A stretch of DNA of 64,000 nucleotides. Source: LMUY01 sp965199165. GTDB lineage: Bacteria > Pseudomonadota > Alphaproteobacteria > Acetobacterales > Acetobacteraceae. The notes beneath the pieces were generated by a model. The model made no database searches and was not told the DNA's origin. It saw only the letters and a program-made list of their open reading frames with translations. The DNA is taken from NCBI GenBank assembly GCA_965199165.1, contig OZ240681.1:2790001-2854000 (forward strand), in the 5' to 3' direction. Positions 43,139-51,905 of this stretch are shown here, in pieces. Numbering within the stretch: the first letter of the stretch is position 1; each line of letters starts with the position of its first letter. The translations under genes and the position numbers were made by a program.

Positions 43139-45159
43139 TGGACGGCTCCCTGCCGCCTGGCCGTCCGATGCTTATCGCCCAGCCGGGCACCATGGGTCCG
43201 TTCCGGTTGAAGAACCGGATCATCATGGGCCCGATGGGCACCAATTACGGCACCAGCGACGGCTTCTCCAGCGACCGCGACAAGCGGTACTACGCCGAGC
43301 GGGCCAAGGGCGGCGTGGCGATGATCGTCACGGAGGCGATGAACATCTCGGCCGAGGCCCGCAACCACAACAACTCGCTCTGCGTGTACCACGACCGCTT
43401 CATCCCCGGGCTGCACGCGGTGGTCCGTGCCATCAAGGACAACGCTTCGCTGGCGGTGGCACAGTTGAACCATCGCGGGCAGCTGCTCCGGCGGACCGTG
43501 GCCGGCACGGAACCGGTGGGCCCCGTGGCAGGCAAGCATCCTGCGACCGGTGAACCGGTGCGGGCGTTGCGGGTGGACGAGATCAAGGCGATCTCCCGCG
43601 CCTTCCTGGACTCCGCACGGCGCCTATGGCGGGCTGGCTACGACGCGCTCGAGCTGCATGCGGCCAACGGCTACCTGTTCCAACAGTTCTTCACCCAGCG
43701 ATTCAACACCCGCACCGATGCCTATGGCGGCTGCTTGCCGAACCGCATGCGCTTCCTGTTGGACACGGTTCGGCTGATCCGGGACGAACTGCCGGACTTT
43801 CCGCTGCTGGTCCGCATCAGCGCCACCGAGTACGTCGAAGGCGGCTACACCGAGGCGGAGGCCATTGCCCTAGCCCAGGCGCTGGAAGCGGAGGGCGTGA
43901 TCGCGATCGATCTGTCCGGCGGCTCCAACGAGAACCCGCTGCTGTCGCGCTATTGCATCCAGCCGCCGTCCTTCCCGCGCCGGTGCCTGGAGCCGTATGC
44001 CCGCCCGCTCAAGGCGGCGTTGCGCATCCCGGTGATCATCGCCGGGCGGATCATCACCGCGGAGGATGCCGAAGGCGTCCTGGCGGCTGACAGCGCGGAC
44101 TTCGTCTCGCTCGGCCGCGCGCTGATCGCCGATCCGCACTGGTGCCTGAAGGCGTTCGGCGAGGTGCAGGCGCCGATCCGCCCCTGCATCTCCTGCAACG
44201 TCTGCTTCGAGCGGCTGACGCTGGAGCGCGACGTCGCCTGCGTGCAGAACCCGTTGGTCGGCACCGAGTTCGAGACGCTCGACATGTTGGAGCCGCAACT
44301 GGCCCCACCGGTTCACGCGTCCGAGCGCCGCCGCGTCCTGGTGATCGGCGGCGGTGTGGCCGGGGCAGAGGCCGCGCGGTCCGCCGCCTCGTTGGGGCAC
44401 CAGGTGGAGGTATGGGAGCGTGCCGCGGTTGCCGGCGGGCAGGTGCCGCTGGCACTGGCGTCGCCTGACAAGGCGGATGTGGCGGGAGTCTGGAGCTACC
44501 GCGTGGCCGAACTGGCGGCGCTGGGCGTGACCATCCGCACCGGGCAGGAGACGACGGCCGCCGCCATCCGCGAGCACGCGCCGGACCTGGTGGTGGTGGC
44601 CACCGGCGCACGCCCGCGCAGCATCCCGATGCCGGGCGTGACGGTGCCGGTGCTGCAATCCTGGGACGTGCTGCTCCACCCGGCGCTGGTGCAGGACAAC
44701 GCCCGCGTCACCGTCGTCGGCGGCGGGATGGTCGGGATCGAGACCGCCGACACGCTGGGCGAGCGCGGCTGCCGGGTGACGGTGATCGAGATGCAGGGCG
44801 TGGTCGCCAAGGAGATGGCGCGCAACAACCGCTTCGACGTGGTGGCCCGGGTGGAGGCGAGCGGCGCCACCATCCTGACCAACACCATGATCGAATCGTG
44901 CCGCGAGGGGGAGTTCGTCCTGCGCACCGGGGACCGCGTCCACACCGTGCCGGTCGGCGACGTGGTGATCCTCGCCGTCGGCCCCGTGCCCGACCTGGCG
45001 GTGATGCCCGAGGTCGAGGCGTCCGGCGTGCCGCACGTGCTGGTGGGGGATTGCAGCAAGCCCGGCGACTTCATGACCGCGATCCGCGATGCATCGATGG
45101 TCGCGGTGGCGATCCAGATGCGTGTGCCGGCGCAAAGGGTGCTCGCCCACGCCGACTGA
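43135..45159 (+). CDS. Enoate-reductase-like Fe-S flavoprotein
   Basis: 674 residues. An FMN-binding TIM barrel of the old yellow enzyme type (about 12-330; ELHAANGYLFQQFF, GGCLPNRMRF) is followed by a [4Fe-4S] Cys cluster (C351-x2-C354-x2-C357-x11-C369). Then come FAD (VIGGGVAGAEAARSA) and NAD(P) (VVGGGMVGIETADTLG) domains, as in 2,4-dienoyl-CoA reductase, enoate reductase and trimethylamine dehydrogenase. The Cys spacing is nearer to trimethylamine dehydrogenase than to dienoyl-CoA reductase. With the adjacent isomerase it may reduce an activated C=C bond. Confidence 0.9.
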   Translation: MMDGSLPPGRPMLIAQPGTMGPFRLKNRIIMGPMGTNYGTSDGFSSDRDKRYYAERAKGGVAMIVTEAMNISAEARNHNNSLCVYHDRFIPGLHAVVRAIKDNASLAVAQLNHRGQLLRRTVAGTEPVGPVAGKHPATGEPVRALRVDEIKAISRAFLDSARRLWRAGYDALELHAANGYLFQQFFTQRFNTRTDAYGGCLPNRMRFLLDTVRLIRDELPDFPLLVRISATEYVEGGYTEAEAIALAQALEAEGVIAIDLSGGSNENPLLSRYCIQPPSFPRRCLEPYARPLKAALRIPVIIAGRIITAEDAEGVLAADSADFVSLGRALIADPHWCLKAFGEVQAPIRPCISCNVCFERLTLERDVACVQNPLVGTEFETLDMLEPQLAPPVHASERRRVLVIGGGVAGAEAARSAASLGHQVEVWERAAVAGGQVPLALASPDKADVAGVWSYRVAELAALGVTIRTGQETTAAAIREHAPDLVVVATGARPRSIPMPGVTVPVLQSWDVLLHPALVQDNARVTVVGGGMVGIETADTLGERGCRVTVIEMQGVVAKEMARNNRFDVVARVEASGATILTNTMIESCREGEFVLRTGDRVHTVPVGDVVILAVGPVPDLAVMPEVEASGVPHVLVGDCSKPGDFMTAIRDASMVAVAIQMRVPAQRVLAHAD

Positions 45160-45202
45160 CTGCCTGCGCCGCAAGGCCAATCATAATCCGGGAGAAAACG
45201 AC

Positions 45203-46345
45203 GTGTCGAAGTGGTGTCTTCCTGCTATCGCGCTTGGCGCTCTCTGCACGGTCGCATCGGCGGCCCGGGCGGACGATTTCAAGCTCGGGCTGATCATGCC
45301 GCTGACGGGCAACACGGCGTGGGGCGGCAAGCCGGCGACCGCGGCGGCGCAGATGGCCGTGGAGCAGGTGAACGCGCAGCACCTGGCGGGCAAGTTCCAG
45401 ATCCAGCTGACCGCGGTGGACGGCGCCTGCGACCCGCGCACCACCTACGCCGCGGCCCAGAACCTGGTGAGCAACGGCACCCAGGCCATCATCGGCGAGT
45501 GGTGCTCCAGCGCCACCATCGCGGCGGCCCAGGTGGCGAACGACGCGCAGGTGCCGATGATCATCCAGTCCTCGACGGCGGACGACATCCCGAAGAACGC
45601 GGGGAAGTACATCTTCCGCACCATCATGGCCAACACCGAGATCCAGGACCAGGAGGCCAACCTCCTGCTGCAGAAGTTCCAGTTCAAGACCGCGGCCATC
45701 GTGGTGGAGAACGACGATTTCGGCCTGAGCTTCGCCAAGAATTTCCGTGCCATCTTCGGCAAGGCGGGCATCAAGATCCTGCTCGACGTCGCACAGGATC
45801 GCAGCGACTCGAACTGGTATCCGGTGATCACCCGGCTGCAGGGCAGCAAGCCGGACATCGTCGTGACGTCCATCGCGGCATCCCAGGCTGCGGTGTTCGT
45901 CAAGCAATACGCGGAGAGCAACCTCACCATCCCGCTGTTCTCCGACTACACGCCGCCGCCCTACACGTTCGAGGAGCAGGTGGGCGCGCAGGCCGGCAAG
46001 ATCGGGCTGGTGCGCGGCACGTTCTTCCTCAGCCATCCAGGCGAAACGGCGGCGCAGAAGACGTTCGTCGACACGTTCGAGCCCTATGTCAAAGCCAAGC
46101 TGGGCGCGCACCACACGGACCATTGGGATGTCGCGACCTATGACGCCGTCATGGTGCTGGCCGACGCGCTGAAGCGCTCGGGCAGCGCCAACCCGGACGA
46201 CATCGCCAAGGCGCTGGCGGCGACGGACTACCGAGGGGTGCTGGCGCATTACGCGTTCGACGCCAACCGTGACGCCAAGCCGGCCGGCTTCAAGTTCCTG
46301 TTCATCAAAGACACACCGTCAGGCGACCTGACCGTGCTCGATTAG
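45203..46345 (+). CDS. HAAT-family ABC substrate-binding protein
   Basis: 380 residues from a GTG with GGGAGA upstream. Signal peptide (about 1-23, ARA-DDF), then a Leu/Ile/Val-binding-protein fold (GLIMPLTGNTAWGGKP, ALVSNG-type segment, IVVENDDFGLSFAKNF, HWDVATYDAV). This is the periplasmic component of the complete Liv-type importer that follows. The ligand may be the acid degraded by the surrounding enzymes and not necessarily an amino acid. Confidence 0.92.
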   Translation: MSKWCLPAIALGALCTVASAARADDFKLGLIMPLTGNTAWGGKPATAAAQMAVEQVNAQHLAGKFQIQLTAVDGACDPRTTYAAAQNLVSNGTQAIIGEWCSSATIAAAQVANDAQVPMIIQSSTADDIPKNAGKYIFRTIMANTEIQDQEANLLLQKFQFKTAAIVVENDDFGLSFAKNFRAIFGKAGIKILLDVAQDRSDSNWYPVITRLQGSKPDIVVTSIAASQAAVFVKQYAESNLTIPLFSDYTPPPYTFEEQVGAQAGKIGLVRGTFFLSHPGETAAQKTFVDTFEPYVKAKLGAHHTDHWDVATYDAVMVLADALKRSGSANPDDIAKALAATDYRGVLAHYAFDANRDAKPAGFKFLFIKDTPSGDLTVLD

Positions 46346-46364
46346 GCCGGCCGGGCGGCGCGCC

Positions 46365-47225
46365 ATGATCGGCCAGATCGTCATCAACGGCCTGATGCTC
46401 GCGGGCAATTACGGCCTGGTGGCCGTGGGGCTGACGCTGGTGTTCGGCGTCATGCGGATGATCAACTTCGCCAGCGGACAGTCGATGATGATCGGCGCCT
46501 TCGTGGCGCTGAGCGCGTCGCACTATGTCGGCTACGTCCCGGCGATCGTGGTGGCGATGGTCGTCAATGCCGGCCTCGGCGTGTTGCTGGAGCGCGGCGC
46601 GTTCCGGCCGTTCCGCGCCACGCCGCTGAACGGGCTGATCGCGTCCATGGGCGTCTCGATCATCCTGATCAACGCGGCGGAGCTGATCTGGGGCAGCGAG
46701 CCGCAGCCGTTCGACACGGCGCTGAGCAACATGACGGTGGCGATCGGCACCGTCGGGGTCAGCGGCCAGCGCATCCTGGTGATCGCGACCAGCCTCGGGC
46801 TGCTGTCAGCGCTGTGGTGGCTGATCCACTACTCCTCGCTCGGCCGCCAGTTCCGCGCCGTGTCGGAGGACCCGGAGATCGCGTCGGCGATGGGGATCAA
46901 CACCAACCGCATCGCGCAGGCGAGCGTGGTGCTCGGCTCCGCCCTGGCTGGTGCTGCGGGTGCGCTCTCGGGCCCGGTGAACCTGGTGTCGACCGACCTC
47001 GGCCAGCCGGAGATGCTCAGCGCCTTCGCCGCGATCATCCTCGGCGGGTTCGGCAACGTGAACGGCACGATCCTGGGAGCGATCCTGATCGGCATGGTGC
47101 AGAGCGTCGCCTCCGTCTACGTGTCCAACGCCTATTCGCAGTCGATCGCCTTCGTGTTGCTGATCGTGACACTGATCTTCTTCCCGCGGGGACTGATCGC
47201 CGAGAGGTTGGAAGAGAATGTCTAG
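46365..47225 (+). CDS. HAAT ABC permease (LivH-like)
   Basis: 286 residues with about eight hydrophobic helices. Early marks LVAVGLTLVFGVMRMINFASG and the cytoplasmic loop FRAVSEDPEIASAMGIN are typical of LivH. It pairs with LivM to form the inner-membrane channel of the importer. The start is 19 bases after the binding-protein stop; the end overlaps the LivM gene by eight bases. Confidence 0.95.
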   Translation: MIGQIVINGLMLAGNYGLVAVGLTLVFGVMRMINFASGQSMMIGAFVALSASHYVGYVPAIVVAMVVNAGLGVLLERGAFRPFRATPLNGLIASMGVSIILINAAELIWGSEPQPFDTALSNMTVAIGTVGVSGQRILVIATSLGLLSALWWLIHYSSLGRQFRAVSEDPEIASAMGINTNRIAQASVVLGSALAGAAGALSGPVNLVSTDLGQPEMLSAFAAIILGGFGNVNGTILGAILIGMVQSVASVYVSNAYSQSIAFVLLIVTLIFFPRGLIAERLEENV

Positions 47226-48183
47226 GGCAGCCCCGATCCTCGGCATCGTGCTCCTGGTCGCGATGCTGGCCGTGCCGTTGGTCGCCACCCAGTTCTGGCT
47301 GAACATGCTGGTGCTGGCGCTGATCTACAGCATCGCCGTGTCCAGCATCACCGTGCTGACCGGCTATGTCGGGCTGCTCTCCTTCGGGCAGGCGGGGTTC
47401 GTGGGCGTGGGCGCCTATACCTACGGCGTCCTGTCCGTCGGCCATTGGCCGGCTGCCGTGTGTGCCGTCGCAGGCATGGTCGTCCCGGCGCTGCTCGGGC
47501 TGCTGCTGGCTTTGCCGGCGGCGCGGCTGAAGGGGCACTACCTCGCCATCGGCACGCTCGGTTTCGGCGTGCTGATCGGGCAGGTGCTCAACAACATGGT
47601 CAGCGTGACCCGCGGGCCGATGGGGCTGCTGGGCATCCACCCGATGATCACGACGGACCGGACGGCATGGTATTACGGCATGCTGGCGCTCTCCCTCGTG
47701 CTGGTCGGGCTGCTGCACCTGGTGGAGACCCGCACCTTCCTGGGCGTGATGCTGAAATCCATCAAGCACGACGAGATTTCCGCCTCGGCCAGCGGGGTGG
47801 GCGCGTTCGGGGTCAAGCTGCTGGCCTTCTCGGCCTCGGCCTTCCTCGCCGGGCTCTGTGGCGTGCTGTTGGCGGCGTATCTCCGCTTCCTCACGCCGGA
47901 CTTGTTCCTCACCGACGAGTCGTTCCGCTACCTGCTGATGGCGGTCGTGGGCGGCATCGGCAGTGCGGGCGGCGGCTGGATCGCGGCCTTGTTGCTGACG
48001 CTGCTGCCGGAGGGGCTGCGCGCCCTGGGCGAGGGCAACGTGCGGCTGCTGGTCTACGGCGTGATGGTGCTGAGCGTGCTGTGGTTCGTGCCCGGCGGGA
48101 TCGGCAGCCTGTTCACCCGGGCCCGTCAACCCCGCATCCGCGGTACGTCGCGCGCGACCCCGGCCATGGCCAGCACGCCATGA
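47218..48183 (+). CDS. HAAT ABC permease (LivM-like)
   Basis: 321 residues with about ten hydrophobic helices. The conserved GYVGLLSFGQAGFVGVGAY region and the coupling loop MLKSIKHDEISASASGVG identify LivM. It overlaps its neighbours on both sides (eight bases with LivH, four with LivG). The last 20 residues are basic and Pro/Ala-rich. Confidence 0.95.
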   Translation: MSRAAPILGIVLLVAMLAVPLVATQFWLNMLVLALIYSIAVSSITVLTGYVGLLSFGQAGFVGVGAYTYGVLSVGHWPAAVCAVAGMVVPALLGLLLALPAARLKGHYLAIGTLGFGVLIGQVLNNMVSVTRGPMGLLGIHPMITTDRTAWYYGMLALSLVLVGLLHLVETRTFLGVMLKSIKHDEISASASGVGAFGVKLLAFSASAFLAGLCGVLLAAYLRFLTPDLFLTDESFRYLLMAVVGGIGSAGGGWIAALLLTLLPEGLRALGEGNVRLLVYGVMVLSVLWFVPGGIGSLFTRARQPRIRGTSRATPAMASTP

Positions 48184-48974
48184 GCGGGCAGCGCCTGGTG
48201 TTGCAGGGCATCTGCAAGCGCTTCGGCGGCGTGCAGGCGTTGGAGGATGTCGACCTGGTGGGGAAGGCCGGCCAGGTGCATGGGCTGATCGGCCCGAACG
48301 GCGCCGGCAAGTCCACGCTGATCGGCTGCATCACCGGCGTGAACCCGATCGACCGCGGCGAAATCCGCCTGGATGGCCGCCGCATCGAGGGCCTGCCGCT
48401 GTATCGCCGGGCCCGCCTGGGCGTGGCCCGCACGTTCCAGAAGATCCGCCTGGCGCAGGACCTCTCGGTGTTCGAGAACGTGTCGGTCGGGCTCGCCGCG
48501 CCGCGCTTCGCCACGGGGACGGGCTGGTTCCGCTCGCTCGCCTCGCTGGCCGCGCCGGCGATCTCCGACCCGGTGGACGCGGCGCTCGAGCTCACCGGGC
48601 TGCAAGACATCGCGCACCTCCCGGTCGCCTCGCTGCCGTACGGCCGCCGTCATTTCGTCGAGCTCGCCCGCGCGCTGGTGTCCCGGCCGTCGGTCATCCT
48701 GTTGGACGAACCGGCCACGGGCTTGACCGACGCCGAACGCGAGCGGCTGAGCACCCTGGTGCGGCAGGTCGCGGCGGAGGGCGCGCTGGTCATCTTGGTC
48801 GAGCACGACCTGGCACTGGTGGGCCGGCTTTGCGACTGCGTCACCGTCATCGAGTACGGCCGCCGCATCTTCCACGGCACCACGGCGGCGGCGCAGCGCG
48901 ACCCGGCGGTGATCCGCGCCTATCTCGGCTCCGGCCAGTTCGTCACGGAGGCGGTGGATGGCCAGGCTGCTTGA
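48180..48974 (+). CDS. HAAT ABC ATPase (LivG-like)
   Basis: 264 residues. Walker A GPNGAGKST, the LivG-typical FQKIRLAQDLSVFENV, Walker B VILLDEPATGL and H-loop VEHDLALV are present. The signature region reads SLPYGRRHFVELARAL, the usual LivG variant of the LSGGQ loop. ATGA overlap with LivM and 17-base overlap with the second ATPase gene. Confidence 0.95.
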   Translation: MSGQRLVLQGICKRFGGVQALEDVDLVGKAGQVHGLIGPNGAGKSTLIGCITGVNPIDRGEIRLDGRRIEGLPLYRRARLGVARTFQKIRLAQDLSVFENVSVGLAAPRFATGTGWFRSLASLAAPAISDPVDAALELTGLQDIAHLPVASLPYGRRHFVELARALVSRPSVILLDEPATGLTDAERERLSTLVRQVAAEGALVILVEHDLALVGRLCDCVTVIEYGRRIFHGTTAAAQRDPAVIRAYLGSGQFVTEAVDGQAA

Positions 48975-49677
48975 GCTGAAGGACGTGGCCGTCCGCTACG
49001 GCGAGATCCCCGGGCTGAAGAACCTGTCCATGTCGGTGGCGCAAGGGGAGGTGGTGGCGTTGCTGGGCGCCAACGGCGCGGGCAAGACCACGGCGCTGAA
49101 GGCGATCATGGGAATGGTCAAACTCAGTGCCGGGTCGATCCACCTGGACGGGCAGGACCTTGCCGGCCGCGCGGTGCACATGGCGGCGCGCAACGGCATC
49201 GCCCTGGTGCCGGAGGGCCGCCGCATCTTCAAGCGCATGACGGTGCGGGAGAACCTGGACGTCGGCGGCGTCACCCGGTCCCGCGCCGAGAACACGCAGG
49301 TGCTGGAGGAGGTCTACGTCATGTTCCCCCGCCTGCGCGAGCGGTCGGAGCAGCTGGCGGGGACGCTGTCGGGCGGGGAGCAGCAGATGCTGGCGATCGG
49401 CCGCGCGCTGATGGCCAAGCCGAGCTTCATCCTGTTCGACGAGCCCTCGCTGGGGCTCGCGCCGATCATCGTCGACATGGTGCTGCAGACCATCCGCCGC
49501 ATCAGCACCGAGCTGGGTGTGGGCGGCATCCTGGTGGAGCAGAACGTGGAGGCCGCCCTCGGCTTCGGCACCCGCGCCTATGTGCTGACCCGCGGCACGC
49601 TCGTGCTCTCGGGGATGGCCGACGTGGTGCGCGCCTCGCCCGAGCTGCACCAGGCCTATCTGGGGATGGGACATTGA
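48958..49677 (+). CDS. HAAT ABC ATPase (LivF-like)
   Basis: 239 residues. Walker A GANGAGKTT, VPEGRRIFKRMTVRENL, the signature LSGGEQQMLAIGRAL and Walker B FILFDEPSLGL are all intact and typical of LivF. It completes the five-gene importer. Its TGA overlaps a TTG start of the hydrolase gene. Confidence 0.95.
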   Translation: MARLLELKDVAVRYGEIPGLKNLSMSVAQGEVVALLGANGAGKTTALKAIMGMVKLSAGSIHLDGQDLAGRAVHMAARNGIALVPEGRRIFKRMTVRENLDVGGVTRSRAENTQVLEEVYVMFPRLRERSEQLAGTLSGGEQQMLAIGRALMAKPSFILFDEPSLGLAPIIVDMVLQTIRRISTELGVGGILVEQNVEAALGFGTRAYVLTRGTLVLSGMADVVRASPELHQAYLGMGH

Positions 49678-50504
49678 CGGTGGCGGTGCCCGAGTTCGAG
49701 CTGTTCGCCATCCGCTACGCCCGGCGGGATGCGCAAATCCGCGACCACTTCATCGGCGGCGACCCGCATGATGGGCCGATGCCGATGGACTACTTCCTAT
49801 GGCTGGCCAAGGGCGCCGAACGGACGGTGGTGATCGACGCCGGGTTCACCGCGGCAGTCTCCGCCCGGCGCGGCCGGGAGTTCCTGCGCGACCCGGTGGA
49901 CGCGCTGGGTCTGCTGGGTGTCGATGCCGCCACGGTGAAGGACGTGATCCTCACCCACCTGCATTACGACCATGTCGGCAACTTCGACCGCTTCCCGGCG
50001 GCGGAGTTCCACCTGCAGGAGCCGGAGCTGGCCTATGCCACCGGGCGCTACATGCGCTACCCGAAGCTGTCCCACTCGTTCGAGGTGGAGGACGTCGTCG
50101 GGATCGTGCGCCTGAACTACAAGCGGCGGGTGCGGCTGTACAACGGCCCGGCGGAGCTGACGCCTGGGATCACCCTGCATCCGGTGGGTGGCCACTCCGC
50201 CGGGCTGCAGTTCGTGCGGGTGCACACCCGGCGCGGTTGGGTGGTGCTCGCCTCCGACGTCACGCATTTCTACGCCAACATGGAACAAGGGCGGCCGTTC
50301 CCGACCGCCTTCCACATCGGGCAGATGCTGGAAGGGTTCGATGCGCTGCGTGCCGCCGCCCCGACCCCGGCGCATATCGTGCCGGGCCACGACCCGGAGG
50401 TGATGCGCCGCTACAAGCCGCCGCGACCGGAGCTGGAGGGCGTCGCCGTCCGCCTGGACGAGGCGCCGGCCGACGTGCCGCCTACCCCGACCGCCCACCA
50501 CTGA
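49674..50504 (+). CDS. Metallo-beta-lactamase-fold hydrolase
   Basis: 276 residues from a TTG overlapping the LivF stop (TTGA). The metal motif HLHYDH (H95, H97, D99, H100), then GGHSAGLQ, SDVTHFY and VPGHD complete the two-metal site. This subgroup includes lactonases such as AHL lactonases. In a catabolic operon it more probably opens a lactone or cleaves an ester intermediate. No signal peptide, so cytoplasmic. Confidence 0.88.
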   Translation: MTVAVPEFELFAIRYARRDAQIRDHFIGGDPHDGPMPMDYFLWLAKGAERTVVIDAGFTAAVSARRGREFLRDPVDALGLLGVDAATVKDVILTHLHYDHVGNFDRFPAAEFHLQEPELAYATGRYMRYPKLSHSFEVEDVVGIVRLNYKRRVRLYNGPAELTPGITLHPVGGHSAGLQFVRVHTRRGWVVLASDVTHFYANMEQGRPFPTAFHIGQMLEGFDALRAAAPTPAHIVPGHDPEVMRRYKPPRPELEGVAVRLDEAPADVPPTPTAHH

Positions 50505-50533
50505 GTCTTCCGCGTACTGAGGAGTGCCCTTGC

Positions 50534-51895
50534 ATGGCCATGACCGCCGCCGAACAGCTTGCCGCCCACTTCACCTCGCTCCGCCTCCCGGCGATCCCGC
50601 AGTCTATCCAGGCGGACGTGAAGGTGCTGATCCGCGACTACCTTGGCGTGGCGCTGGGCGGCAGCCGGACCGATAGCGGGCAGATCGCCGCCAAGTTCGC
50701 CGAGCAGACCGGCGGCACGGCGGAGGCCACGCTGATCGGCCGCCGGGGAGGCAAAGTCCCGGCCGTGAACGCCGCCTTCGCCAACGCCATCGCCTCCCAC
50801 AGCATCGAGCTGGACGACGTGGACATCCTGGCGCTGTTCCACTTCAGCCCGCCGGTGATCTCCGCCGCCCTGGCCGCGGCGGAGCGGGTTGGCGCCAGCG
50901 GGGAGGCGTTACTGACCGCCTGCGTCGCCGGGTGCGAGATGATGGCGCGGGTGAGCGATGCGACCAACCCGTCCCTGCGCAACCGCGCATACCACACCAC
51001 ACCCACGACGGGGGTGTTCGGCGCCACGGTCGCGGCGGCGCATCTGTTCGGCCTGGACGAGGAGCAGACCGTCTCCGCCCTCGGCATGGCCGGCGCGCAG
51101 GCCTCCGGGTTGATGGAGATGTATGGCCCCTCCATGCAGAAGCGCTTCAATCCCGGCCCGGCCGCGCGCAACGGCGTCACCGCCGCGGTGATGGCGCAGC
51201 TCGGCTTCACCGGGGCGGCCACCATCCTGGACGGCGAGCGGGGGTTCTGCCGGGCGTTCAGCGACGAGTATGACTTCGCCAAGCTGACCGCCGGGCTCGG
51301 CACCGAGTTCCCGATCTACATCGAGTACAAGGCCTACTCCTGCGCCCGCCCGATCCACAACGCGATCGACTGCGCCCTGGCCGTCCGCCGGGAGCTGACC
51401 GAGCCGACCGCCGCCATCAAGTCCATGACCATGCGCCGCCATCCGGACTGGGCCCACTACCACCTGAACAAGACGCCGAAGACCTATCACGAGGCGCAGG
51501 TGAGCCTGCCGTATTCCGTGGCCGTGGCCCTGATCGAGGGCGCCGCGCTGCTGCCGCAGTACCAGGACGACAAGCTGCACGATCCGGAAATCCTGCGCCT
51601 GTCCGACATGCTGCGGATCGAGACCGACGGGAGCCTGCCGCGTGGCGTGTCCTGCTTCCTGACGGTGGAGACACAGGGCGGTGCCACGCTGACCTCCCAG
51701 GTGGACCATCCGCGCGGGTCGATCGCCAATCCGATGACGCCGGACGAGATGGACTTCAAGGTCCACATGCTCGCTGACCCGGTGTTGGGTGCGGCCGGCG
51801 TCGACCGACTGATCGAAGCGACGCGCACGGTGGAGACGCTGGCCTCGATCGGCCAGCTCACCAGCCTGCTCGTTCCGAGTCACGCCTTGGCTTAG
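50534..51895 (+). CDS. MmgE/PrpD-family protein (first copy)
   Basis: 453 residues. Helical N-terminal half with HSIELDDVDI, CEMMARVSDA and then FNPGPAARNGV, YKAYSCARPIHNAIDC in the second half, the typical MmgE/PrpD layout. Family members include 2-methylcitrate dehydratase and cis-aconitate decarboxylase; other members have unknown hydratase or lyase roles. ATG 50534 follows GAGGAG. It is followed after ten bases by a second, diverged copy. Confidence 0.9.
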   Translation: MAMTAAEQLAAHFTSLRLPAIPQSIQADVKVLIRDYLGVALGGSRTDSGQIAAKFAEQTGGTAEATLIGRRGGKVPAVNAAFANAIASHSIELDDVDILALFHFSPPVISAALAAAERVGASGEALLTACVAGCEMMARVSDATNPSLRNRAYHTTPTTGVFGATVAAAHLFGLDEEQTVSALGMAGAQASGLMEMYGPSMQKRFNPGPAARNGVTAAVMAQLGFTGAATILDGERGFCRAFSDEYDFAKLTAGLGTEFPIYIEYKAYSCARPIHNAIDCALAVRRELTEPTAAIKSMTMRRHPDWAHYHLNKTPKTYHEAQVSLPYSVAVALIEGAALLPQYQDDKLHDPEILRLSDMLRIETDGSLPRGVSCFLTVETQGGATLTSQVDHPRGSIANPMTPDEMDFKVHMLADPVLGAAGVDRLIEATRTVETLASIGQLTSLLVPSHALA

Positions 51896-51905
51896 GGAGA
51901 GCCTC

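Noticed and set aside
49674..50504. Calling the MBL-fold protein an AHL lactonase (quorum quenching)
   Set aside because: The motif is shared by many hydrolases and the gene is inside a catabolic operon; no quorum-sensing gene is nearby.
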